Shown here: one piece after another, positions 1 to 5,266 of the stretch
Layout: every line of letters begins with the position of its first letter
How positions within the stretch are numbered: the first letter of the stretch is position 1
Source: an uncultured Opitutales bacterium
GTDB taxonomy: Bacteria > Verrucomicrobiota > Verrucomicrobiia > Opitutales > Intestinicryptomonadaceae
DNA length: 5,266 nt
Assembly: GCA_900552245.1 (NCBI GenBank)
Contig: URYY01000135.1
Span: forward strand, 1-5,266
Reading direction: 5' to 3'
Position numbers and translations under genes: made by a program
Notes under the pieces: model-generated
Seen by the model: the letters and a program-made list of their open reading frames with translations, nothing else
Told to the model about the DNA's origin: nothing
Databases searched by the model: none

Positions 1-1256
1 GTCCAGCCCACGCTTATGGCGGTGTAGTAGCCGTCGAAAATGGCGTTGTGGTCTATGAGGTTTGAGCCCGACGAAAATATGCAAATTCCCACAGCCGCCT
101 TGTTGTAGCGGCCGTAGCGATAAATTATATTGTTTGAAATTTCGTTTTGGTATGTGCTTGAGCCGGAAAGTGCGCCCCCCCTTATTCCGCCCGAGCCGCA
201 GTCGCATAAAATCGAGTCTTTAAGCTTTGAATTTGTGACTCCCGCGGCAAACTCTATTCCGTAGCTGTTGCAATTTCTAAGCTCGCAATTTTTAATTTCA
301 ATACAGTCTGCGTTTTCGACTCTCACAAAGCCCGACACTGAGGCCTGCGCCTGCGGAGCCTGCTGCCACTTCTTGTCGGGAAAGTGCCCGCCGCACTCAA
401 AAGTTAGGCCGCTTAGGCTTATGTTCTTTGCCTTGTTTAAATCGCTTTCGCCCTTTATTAAAAGTATCTCCGAGAGGACGGGGTAGAGGATTGAGGCGCT
501 TTTAATATCCTCGCCCTCGCGCGGGAAGTAGGTGATTGTTTTTGAGGCTTTGTCGAACACAAATTCGCCGGGAGTGTCGAGCAGGCTTTTTAGATTTCTA
601 ATCTTAAAGCGCGGGAATTTCTCCCACTGGTAAAGCCCCCGCTTGGTCGGATTTTCAAGAAATAGCGAAAGCGTCTTTTTATCGCCGTTTTCCTTAAAGC
701 CCAAAATTTTTGCGTGTACATTGTACCAGACTAAATAGAGGTCCAGCTCCGCGTTTTTTAGCTCCTCTTTTGAAATATTTAGAAGCTCTTTTGCGTCCTC
801 TTTTCTCACATTGAAGCCGTCGAGCTCCGGATTTATTTTTTCTCCGCGCTCGTTTGTTTCGCAGTTTAGCGGCGAGTGTGCGAACCTGCAATCGGATTCC
901 GCAGGCATTGCGCGCCTGCCGTTTACAAATATGCTTTCAACTCTGTCGGCATCGACTTTCGCAGTCCAAAATTTTCCCTCTTTCTTTAAATTTTGCGCCT
1001 TCTTTGCGCCCGAAATAAGAGTTTTGCCGCCGCCTTCTATTTTTAGCCCGCTATGCTTATTTGTTAAAACTAGGGGCTTATCTAGAAAGTAGCTGCCGCT
1101 TAGATTAACTTGCTTTGAGTCGCTTTCTGCCGCCTTGTCGAGAATTGCTTGCAGATTTTCTTCGGCAAAACTTAGTGTGTTTAAAAATGTTAAAATGAGC
1201 AAAATCGCAAGCCGTTTTGCAAGGCGCGATACTTTTTCTATTTTTGGGCGCGACAT
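1..1256 (-). CDS. Secreted right-handed parallel beta-helix protein, probable carbohydrate-active enzyme (C-terminus beyond window)
   Basis: The first 418 residues are visible and the frame is still open at the left edge. Residues 1-31 form a signal peptide: a basic start (MSRPKIEKVSRLAKR), a hydrophobic core (LAILLILTFL) and a likely cleavage after SFA, so the product is exported. A first beta-rich part contains FVNGRR (110-115). It is followed by LLDTPGEF (225-232) and ITYFPREGE (241-249), then LSGLTFE (281-287). Residues from about 308 form beta-helix coils rich in Asn, Cys and Gly (IKNCELRNCNSYGI, NEISNNIIYRYGRY, IDHNAIF) and end in YTAISVGW. This N-terminal layout, with 'LDxPGE', a 'YYFP'-like strand and later 'HNxI...GW', is familiar from secreted beta-helix glycosidase-like proteins such as GH141 relatives. 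The exact activity cannot be assigned because the catalytic part may lie outside the window. Nine Cys are present. The ATG at 1256 is chosen because it gives the signal peptide and follows a GAAAGG sequence. It lies 205 bases downstream of uvrB on the same strand. Confidence 0.85.
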   Translation of the reverse strand, partial: MSRPKIEKVSRLAKRLAILLILTFLNTLSFAEENLQAILDKAAESDSKQVNLSGSYFLDKPLVLTNKHSGLKIEGGGKTLISGAKKAQNLKKEGKFWTAKVDADRVESIFVNGRRAMPAESDCRFAHSPLNCETNERGEKINPELDGFNVRKEDAKELLNISKEELKNAELDLYLVWYNVHAKILGFKENGDKKTLSLFLENPTKRGLYQWEKFPRFKIRNLKSLLDTPGEFVFDKASKTITYFPREGEDIKSASILYPVLSEILLIKGESDLNKAKNISLSGLTFECGGHFPDKKWQQAPQAQASVSGFVRVENADCIEIKNCELRNCNSYGIEFAAGVTNSKLKDSILCDCGSGGIRGGALSGSSTYQNEISNNIIYRYGRYNKAAVGICIFSSGSNLIDHNAIFDGYYTAISVGW

Positions 1257-1265
1257 AGTTTTTAG

Positions 1266-1271
1266 CCTTTC
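1266..1271 (-). promoter_or_regulatory. Candidate ribosome binding site of the beta-helix gene
   Basis: On the minus strand GAAAGG lies nine bases before the ATG at 1256, a workable Shine-Dalgarno position. It supports this start. It is the only one of the four genes here with a recognisable purine-rich site; the others have A- or T-rich leaders. Confidence 0.4.
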
Positions 1272-1330
1272 GTAAGCGTTTGTTTTCGGCTCTCGTCAAT
1301 AGGGGGCGTCTGTAAAAGTTCGCATTTTTT

Positions 1331-1358
1331 AAGTTTTAAAACGCCTTTTAAGAAACTT
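1331..1358. repeat. Imperfect A/T-rich inverted repeat
   Basis: The arms AAGTTTTAAAA (1331-1341) and TTTTAAGAAACTT (1346-1358) are complementary except for a two-base bulge, with a four-base loop (CGCC). The stem is A/T-rich and has no T tract after it on the minus strand, so it is a poor terminator. It may be a leader structure or a protein-binding site upstream of the beta-helix gene. Confidence 0.45.
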
Positions 1359-1396
1359 GCAAAATACGGCTGCCCCGCATAATTGGGACTGTGCAA

Positions 1397-1410
1397 AGCC
1401 TAATTAGGCT
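1397..1410. repeat. Perfect 14-base palindrome AGCCTAATTAGGCT
   Basis: The sequence equals its own reverse complement over 14 bases. As RNA it could fold as a five-pair stem with an AATT/AAUU loop, and on the minus strand only TTT follows, making it a weak terminator at best. It is equally consistent with a dimeric regulator's operator. It lies about 140 bases upstream of the beta-helix start and about 50 bases beyond the uvrB stop. Confidence 0.5.
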
Positions 1411-1461
1411 AAATTGAAAAGCAATATTTTTTAGCGCACTGAAGGGGGGGTAGAAGCTCTT

Positions 1462-3411
1462 TTACTTCTTTTTGCGCAGGGCTTTTATTTGGTCGCGTAT
1501 GAGGGCTGCGCGCTCAAACTCAAGGCGGTCGGCGCAGGCAAGCATCTCGCTTTGAAGCTCCTTAATAAGCTCCGCGCGCTCGTCTTGTGTCTTGATAGAA
1601 ACAACTTCCTCCTTCTGCTCTATGAGGGAATCCATTATGGGCTTTGAGACGCTTTTTGGCGTTATGTTGTGCTTTTCGTTGTAGCGCTTTTGAATCTCGC
1701 GGCGGCGTTCGCACTCGCCTATGGCTTGGCGCAGAGACTTTGTCATGTTATCGGCGTACAAAATCACCTTGCCCGAAACGTGCCTTGCGGCTCGGCCGGC
1801 CGTTTGGATTATACTGGTAGTGCTTCTTAAAAAGCCCTCTTTGTCGGCGTCCAAAATGCAGACTAGCGAAACTTCCGGAATATCCAAGCCCTCTCTAAGC
1901 AAGTTTACGCCGACTAGAGCGTCAAAATTCCCCTTCCTTAGGCGGCGCAAAATTTCCACGCGCTCTATGGCGTCGATGTCGGAATGAAGGTACTCGGTCT
2001 TAACTCCGCTTTCGCGCAGAAATTCCGCAATTTGCTCGCTCATTCGCTTTGTGAGAGTCGTTACAAACACGCGCTCCTTGCGGGCTGCCGCCTGCTTAAT
2101 TTCCGCAATGCAGTCTTCCACTTGCCCCTTAATAGGGCGCACTATCATAAGCGGATCCAATAGCCCCGTCGGACGTATGATTTGCTCTGCGACATTTTCG
2201 CCGCTCACTTGCAATTCGTAGTCGCCGGGAGTTGCCGAGACAAACACCGTTTGCCCCGTAAGGCTCTCAAATTCCTCGGGCTTTAGCGGGCGGTTGTCCA
2301 GTGCGGAGGGAAGCCTAAAACCGTACTCAACAAGCCTCTCCTTCCTAGACTTATCTCCAAAATACATTCCCCTTATTTGCGGAACCGTCACGTGGCTTTC
2401 GTCTATAAAAAGAAGCGTGTCTTTCGGGAAAAAGTCTATTAGACACCACGGTCTTGAGCCCGGCTCTCGGCCGCCTATTTGGCGCGAGTAGTTCTCTATG
2501 CCGGTGCAAAAGCCCGTTTCGCTTAGAAGCTCCAAGTCTTCGGTAGTGCGCATTTTTATACGCTGGGCTTCCAATAGCTTGCCCTCCTTTTCAAACTTTG
2601 CAACTTGCGCTTCAAGCTCCTCTTTTATGCGCGGAATTGCTGCGTCTATTCGGTCTTGGGGCGTCACAAAGCTCGTGGCGGGGTAAACGTCAAAGCGGCT
2701 TAGCTTGCCGCTTATTTCGCCCGTGAGCGGGTCTATCTTTTTAAGGCTGTCGATTTCGTCGCCAAAAAATTCCACGCGCAGGGCGGTGTCGAGATATGCG
2801 GGAAACACGTCCACGGTGTCGCCGCGAACTCTGAATACGCCGCGCTCGAAGGAGATGTCGTTGCGGGTGTAGCGGCTGTTTACGAGCTTTTCTATGAAGC
2901 TGTCGCGCTCCAGCGTAAGGCCGGGTCTAAGCGGAATCATCATCTCTTTAAAGTCGTCGGGCGAGCCCAAGCCGTAGATGCAGGATACCGACGCTATCAC
3001 TATGACGTCGCGGCGGCTTGCAAGAGAGCTTGCGGCGGAAATTCTAAGCTTCTCAATTTCGTCGTTTATGGCGGAATCTTTCTCTATGTAGGTGTCGGTC
3101 TGGGGAATGTAGGCCTCGGGCTGGTAGTAGTCGTAGTAGCTTACAAAGTACTCGACCGCATTTTCGGGAAAAAACTCCTTAAACTCCGCGTAGAGCTGGG
3201 CTGCGAGCGTCTTATTGTGCGAAATTATGAGGGCGGGGCGGTTTGATTTTTCTATGATGTTTGCCATCGTAAAAGTTTTGCCCGAACCCGTTACGCCTAT
3301 GAGAGTCTGGTACTTCTCGTTCTGGGCAATACTTTTGCAGAGTTTTTCTATCGCTTCGGGCTGGTCGCCGGAGGGTTTAAATTTTGAATTTAATTTAAAG
3401 AGTTTTTCCAT
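1462..3411 (-). CDS. uvrB: UvrABC excinuclease subunit B (DNA repair helicase)
   Basis: UvrB is the damage-verifying subunit of nucleotide excision repair: loaded by UvrA, it opens the DNA at the lesion and recruits UvrC for the two incisions. The 649 residues are close to the usual size (E. coli 673). Visible features in order are FKPSGDQPEAI at 11-21; Walker A GVTGSGKT at 39-46; the Tyr-rich beta-hairpin region YFVSYYDYYQPEAYIPQ at 88-104, which threads between DNA strands; ASVSCIYGLGSP at 140-151; a UvrA-interacting region around 155-250; TGIENYSR at 303-310; the Walker B/DEAD-like DESH at 337-340; VSATPGDYE at 391-399; VNLLREGLDIPE at 502-513; helicase motif VI QTAGRAAR at 536-543; and a C-terminal UVR domain at about 614-648 that binds UvrC. 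All key residues appear intact. The ATG follows AAAAAA and an in-frame stop lies just upstream, which fixes the start; there is no Shine-Dalgarno sequence. It lies 147 bases downstream of the HAD gene on the same strand. Confidence 0.98.
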   Translation of the reverse strand: MEKLFKLNSKFKPSGDQPEAIEKLCKSIAQNEKYQTLIGVTGSGKTFTMANIIEKSNRPALIISHNKTLAAQLYAEFKEFFPENAVEYFVSYYDYYQPEAYIPQTDTYIEKDSAINDEIEKLRISAASSLASRRDVIVIASVSCIYGLGSPDDFKEMMIPLRPGLTLERDSFIEKLVNSRYTRNDISFERGVFRVRGDTVDVFPAYLDTALRVEFFGDEIDSLKKIDPLTGEISGKLSRFDVYPATSFVTPQDRIDAAIPRIKEELEAQVAKFEKEGKLLEAQRIKMRTTEDLELLSETGFCTGIENYSRQIGGREPGSRPWCLIDFFPKDTLLFIDESHVTVPQIRGMYFGDKSRKERLVEYGFRLPSALDNRPLKPEEFESLTGQTVFVSATPGDYELQVSGENVAEQIIRPTGLLDPLMIVRPIKGQVEDCIAEIKQAAARKERVFVTTLTKRMSEQIAEFLRESGVKTEYLHSDIDAIERVEILRRLRKGNFDALVGVNLLREGLDIPEVSLVCILDADKEGFLRSTTSIIQTAGRAARHVSGKVILYADNMTKSLRQAIGECERRREIQKRYNEKHNITPKSVSKPIMDSLIEQKEEVVSIKTQDERAELIKELQSEMLACADRLEFERAALIRDQIKALRKKK

Positions 3412-3455
3412 TTTTTTGTTGAGCCGCTAGCACCCAGATTTCTGAGCCTTATTCG

Positions 3456-3464
3456 ATTTTAGCA
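3456..3464 (-). promoter_or_regulatory. Candidate extended -10 promoter of uvrB
   Basis: On the minus strand TGCTAAAAT matches an extended -10 element (TGn plus TAAAAT, five of six to TATAAT). It would start transcription roughly 38 bases before the uvrB ATG. No good -35 hexamer lies 16-18 bases upstream, which extended -10 promoters can tolerate. It agrees with uvrB being transcribed independently of the phosphatase gene, but remains a motif match only. Confidence 0.3.
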
Positions 3465-3525
3465 AACTTGGCAATACAAGCTCTTTCTAGCTGCGGCAAT
3501 TTTAGTTAGACACTCAAGTTTGAGT
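3463..3525. promoter_or_regulatory. Inverted pair of CAAACTTG words upstream of uvrB
   Basis: CAAACTTG at 3463-3470 recurs as its reverse complement CAAGTTTG at 3515-3522, 52 bases apart. The distal copy sits inside a dyad, ACTCAA-GT-TTGAGT (3512-3525). The proximal copy overlaps the TG of the proposed extended -10. This is a possible operator pair for a repair-gene regulator. It does not match the well-known LexA boxes of E. coli (CTGT-N8-ACAG) or Bacillus (GAAC-N4-GTTC), so its meaning is uncertain. Confidence 0.3.
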
Positions 3526-3558
3526 TTGGTTTTATTTTGCAAGGCAAATGTATAGCAT

Positions 3559-4359
3559 TTAGCGCGGTATGATTTTATCTAGCGCCTTTGTAACTCCCTT
3601 ATCTTCGTTTGAGAATGTTTTGTATTTTGCGATGGCTTTGACCTCGTCGTGGGCGTTTTCCATAGCGTAGCTAAAGCGGGCGCGCTTGAGCATCTCTATG
3701 TCGTTTAGGTAGTCGCCAAAAGCGGCTGTCTGTTCGGGGCTTGCGCCTTCCATTTCTTGAATTAGCGCGAGGGTCTTGCCCTTGTCGGCGTCGCGGTGAG
3801 TGATGTCTAGCCACTTGATGCCCGAAACCTTTACTTTGTAGCTTTCGGAAAATTCCTTAAAGTGGGGCAGGGCGTTTGTCGATGGGTTTACGAGGTCGCA
3901 AATCGTAAATTTAAAGAAAGTGTCGTCCGTAACCTTAGAGATGTCGCTAACGGGCTTTAGGTAGCCGGAGTAGCTGGAGAGGCGCGCCAGAAAGACCGGA
4001 TCGGGATTCTCTATATAAGCGTATTTTTTTGCGCTTACAACTATATATGAGTTTGGAATCTTGCGAGCGATTTCAAGAAAATTGCAAATCTCATCGCGGC
4101 TGAGCTCGAGTTGCAGAAGCTCGCGGTCGCCCTTTGTGAGGTAGGCGCCGTTTTCTGCTGCAAAGTAGATCTCATCGGCTATGCCGTCAAACTTCACCTT
4201 CATATTGTGGATCTGTCTGCCGCTTGCAGCCACAAACTTTATGCCGTGCTTTTTCATGCGCTCGTAAATCGGGAAAAATTCGGGTGCAATTTCCGCGCGC
4301 GAATTTAAGAGCGTTCCGTCCATGTCGCTTGCGACCAACTTTATATCGGGCAGTTCCAT
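3559..4359 (-). CDS. Cof-type HAD-superfamily phosphatase (subfamily IIB)
   Basis: A cytoplasmic Mg-dependent hydrolase of the Cof/YidA-like HAD family, whose members remove phosphate from sugar phosphates, nucleotides or cofactors; the substrate cannot be told from sequence. The 266 residues match the family length. Motif I is SDMDGT (11-16), with nucleophile D12 and acid/base D14. Motif II is AASGR (44-48) with S46. K193 in ADKGKTLA is the motif III lysine. Motif IV is GDYLNDIEML (215-224) with metal ligands D216 and D220. A C2-type cap, which sets substrate choice, lies between about residues 85 and 185. DKGKTLALI before the GDxxND motif is typical of Cof proteins. There is no signal peptide. 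The ATG at 4359 is a good start seven residues before the first strand, with an A/T-rich leader and no Shine-Dalgarno sequence. It is divergent from the GH38 gene, so a role in sugar-phosphate metabolism is possible but unproven. Confidence 0.93.
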   Translation of the reverse strand: MELPDIKLVASDMDGTLLNSRAEIAPEFFPIYERMKKHGIKFVAASGRQIHNMKVKFDGIADEIYFAAENGAYLTKGDRELLQLELSRDEICNFLEIARKIPNSYIVVSAKKYAYIENPDPVFLARLSSYSGYLKPVSDISKVTDDTFFKFTICDLVNPSTNALPHFKEFSESYKVKVSGIKWLDITHRDADKGKTLALIQEMEGASPEQTAAFGDYLNDIEMLKRARFSYAMENAHDEVKAIAKYKTFSNEDKGVTKALDKIIPR

Positions 4360-4388
4360 AACTTTTTAAAAATCCAGATAATTGCAGT

Positions 4389-4414
4389 TGTCGAAAAAAT
4401 TGCGACACTTTTTT
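4389..4414. repeat. Short dyad TGTCG-N9-CGACA followed by T6
   Basis: TGTCG (4389-4393) and CGACA (4403-4407) form a five-pair dyad with an A-rich centre, and six T follow from 4409 on the plus strand. It superficially resembles a plus-strand terminator, but no plus-strand gene precedes it. It lies 30-48 bases upstream of the phosphatase start, where an operator for that gene would be plausible. Confidence 0.3.
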
Positions 4415-4468
4415 GAAGTCTTGAGATATTCGGCTTAAAGTTTAAGTTGGCACAACTCTATTTATCTC

Positions 4469-4491
4469 GCATTTTTTGCAGGCAAAAATGC
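4469..4491. repeat. Inverted repeat GCATTTTTTGC / GCAAAAATGC
   Basis: The 11-base arm at 4469-4479 and the 10-base arm at 4482-4491 are complementary with one unpaired T and almost no spacer. No T tract follows on either strand, so it is not a good terminator. A near-palindrome in the middle of a divergent promoter region is a reasonable regulator-binding candidate. Confidence 0.45.
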
Positions 4492-4522
4492 AGGGCTGGG
4501 GCTCGCAAATTTTTTTAGAGTT

Positions 4523-4564
4523 AAACGCCCTTATTTTGGAAGTCAAACGCAGGCTTTAAAACGC
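4523..4564 (+). promoter_or_regulatory. Three AAACGC words, candidate repeated operator
   Basis: AAACGC occurs at 4523-4528, 4545-4550 and 4559-4564, the first and last extended to AAACGCCC. The spacings are 22 and 14 bases. They lie 80-125 bases upstream of the GH38 start, where activator sites are often found. The word also occurs at 1339-1344 and, on the minus strand, at 1276-1281, both upstream of the beta-helix gene. This is a short word, so chance is a real alternative. Confidence 0.25.
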
Positions 4565-4604
4565 CCCGCAAAATCGCGCAATAATCTAACAGGCACAATC
4601 TTTT

Positions 4605-4627
4605 AGGCTTGCGAAAAAAAAAGGCTT
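4605..4627 (+). repeat. Direct repeat AGGCTT around a run of nine A
   Basis: AGGCTT at 4605-4610 and 4622-4627 flank GCG and a tract of nine A (4614-4622). It ends about 20 bases before the GH38 start codon, so it lies in the probable leader or core promoter of that gene. Confidence 0.4.
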
Positions 4628-4646
4628 AATCACAATTTTTTCCACT

Positions 4647-5266
4647 ATGTCAAAATACAAATACCACTTTATACCTAACACTCACCTAGACAGAGAATGG
4701 ACTCTGGATTTTGAGCATACCCGAAAAATGACTGTGGACTTCATAGACGACTTGCTCGTTATAATGAAGAAAATCCCGGGTTACACATTTTTGCTAGATT
4801 CTCAAGCAGTTCCCTTGGAAGACTACCTCGAAATTCGTCCGGAAAAGCGAGAGGAAATTAAAAAACTCATAAAGGCCGGAAGAATAAATGCCGGCCCTTG
4901 GTACAGCGCGCTTGACATGAACACAATTGTGGGCGAGAGCGCCGTTAGAAATATGCTCTACGGTCACCTGACAGTAGAGGAGTTCGGCAAGCCCATGAAG
5001 GTCGGTTACACTCCGTTTGGCTGGGGGCAGGTAAGCCAACTTCCCCAAATATACAAGGGCTTTGGCGTAGATGTAGCGATGTTTTACAGGGGTATTACAA
5101 AAGAGCAGGCACCGCGCTCCGAGTTTGTATGGCGCGGCGCCGACGGCTCAGAGCTCTTGGTATCGCGCTTCGGAACGGGCGCTCGCTACAACTTCTACTT
5201 TGGCGTGTGGCGCAAGGCCCTCTACCAGACCGAGCCGCACCGCATAAACCGCAGGTTCTATTGGCT
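4647..5266 (+). CDS. Glycoside hydrolase family 38 (alpha-mannosidase-like) protein, N-terminal part
   Basis: The visible 206 residues are the start of a GH38-type (beta/alpha)7-barrel domain; full members are usually 800-1000 residues, so most lies beyond the right edge. HFIPNTHLDREW (7-18) is the family's N-terminal strand with the metal-binding H13 and D15 (H90/D92 in Drosophila Golgi mannosidase II). Further landmarks are LLDSQAVPLEDYLEIRPE (49-66), IKAGRINAGPWYSALD (75-90), GESAVRNMLYG (96-106), GYTPFGWGQVSQLPQIY (120-136), MFYRGI (145-150) and VWRGADGSELLVSRF (161-175). GH38 enzymes hydrolyse alpha-mannosidic bonds with a retaining mechanism using an Asp that also binds zinc. In the corresponding 'GYxPDxFG' motif that Asp is replaced by F124, so classical activity is doubtful. 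There is no signal peptide, suggesting a cytoplasmic location. The ATG at 4647 lies four residues before the first conserved strand; no clear Shine-Dalgarno sequence precedes it. Confidence 0.9.
   Translation, partial: MSKYKYHFIPNTHLDREWTLDFEHTRKMTVDFIDDLLVIMKKIPGYTFLLDSQAVPLEDYLEIRPEKREEIKKLIKAGRINAGPWYSALDMNTIVGESAVRNMLYGHLTVEEFGKPMKVGYTPFGWGQVSQLPQIYKGFGVDVAMFYRGITKEQAPRSEFVWRGADGSELLVSRFGTGARYNFYFGVWRKALYQTEPHRINRRFYW

Larger units (their letters stand above)
1257..1461. other. Intergenic region between uvrB and the beta-helix gene
   Basis: This gap of 205 bases has no credible open frame. It contains the GAAAGG site near the beta-helix start, an A/T-rich imperfect inverted repeat (1331-1358), a perfect 14-base palindrome (1397-1410) and a run of seven G (1444-1450) just beyond the uvrB stop. 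I see no classic GC-rich hairpin followed by a T tract, so no intrinsic terminator for uvrB is called. I also see no convincing -35/-10 pair. A TTGACG hexamer occurs on the minus strand near 1293-1298 but lacks a matching -10 at normal spacing. Confidence 0.6.
4360..4646. other. Divergent intergenic region between the HAD phosphatase and GH38 genes
   Basis: These 287 bases separate two divergent starts, so promoters for both genes should lie here. I cannot identify a convincing -35/-10 pair on either strand. The region contains a short dyad TGTCG-N9-CGACA (4389-4407) followed by six T, a long inverted repeat (4469-4491), three AAACGC words (4523, 4545, 4559), a direct repeat of AGGCTT (4605, 4622) and a run of nine A (4614-4622). 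No open frame of interest was seen. Confidence 0.6.

Noticed and set aside
268..1092. Plus-strand open frames opposite the beta-helix gene (268-486, 811-1092)
   Set aside because: They are antisense to a continuous 418-residue frame with a signal peptide and family motifs, and their translations show no recognisable domain.
1293..1298. TTGACG as a -35 element for the beta-helix gene
   Set aside because: No acceptable -10 hexamer occurs 16-18 bases downstream (CTTACG and neighbours match poorly).
1105..1299. Minus-strand frame of 64 residues overlapping the beta-helix start
   Set aside because: It overlaps the signal peptide region in another frame, is rich in Lys and Arg, and has no domain.
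1444..1450. Run of seven G beyond the uvrB stop as a regulatory or slippage signal
   Set aside because: It lies outside any coding frame and no partner structure was found, so no function can be supported.
1397..1461. Intrinsic terminator after uvrB
   Set aside because: The only hairpin is a short A/T-containing palindrome followed by just three T; no GC-rich stem with a T tract is present.
1721..2686. Plus-strand open frames opposite uvrB (1721-1987, 2294-2491, 2498-2686)
   Set aside because: They lie inside uvrB, whose protein is conserved throughout; the translations are low-complexity antisense products.
4187..4408. Minus-strand frame of 73 residues overlapping the phosphatase start
   Set aside because: It covers the conserved HAD motifs I and II in another frame and lacks family resemblance.
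4794..5048. Minus-strand frame of 84 residues opposite the GH38 gene
   Set aside because: It is antisense to conserved GH38 motifs and has no recognisable features.

Overview
The window reads as an ordinary chromosomal stretch of a bacterium with moderate G+C (A/T-rich gaps, mixed codon use). It holds two complete genes and two genes cut by the window edges. No phage, transposon, CRISPR, tRNA or rRNA signal was found. The UvrB sequence style, the pairing of a GH38-type protein with a secreted right-handed beta-helix protein, and mostly weak or absent Shine-Dalgarno sequences would fit the Verrucomicrobiota/Lentisphaerota (PVC) group, possibly a gut glycan degrader. Bacteroidota cannot be excluded. 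This placement is inferred from protein style and is low confidence.

Layout from left to right. Positions 1-1256 (minus strand, C-terminus outside the window) encode an exported right-handed parallel beta-helix protein, probably a carbohydrate-active enzyme. Positions 1257-1461 are a gap with palindromic elements. Positions 1462-3411 (minus) are a complete uvrB, the excinuclease ABC damage-recognition helicase. Positions 3412-3558 are a gap with a candidate uvrB promoter and an inverted pair of CAAACTTG words. Positions 3559-4359 (minus) are a Cof-type HAD phosphatase. Positions 4360-4646 are a divergent intergenic region rich in small repeats. From 4647 to the right edge (plus strand) runs the N-terminal 206 residues of a glycoside hydrolase family 38 (alpha-mannosidase-like) protein.

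The three minus-strand genes are collinear but separated by 147 and 205 bases, so a tight operon is not evident; uvrB probably has its own promoter. The two carbohydrate-related proteins flank a DNA-repair gene and a sugar-phosphate-type phosphatase. A functional link is possible only for the GH38 protein, the phosphatase and the beta-helix protein.

The most interesting observation is in the GH38-like protein. It keeps the metal-binding His/Asp pair near its N-terminus (H13, D15), but in the otherwise well-conserved motif that normally carries the catalytic nucleophile Asp it has Phe (F124). This suggests either a non-canonical enzyme subfamily or a protein without the classical retaining mechanism.
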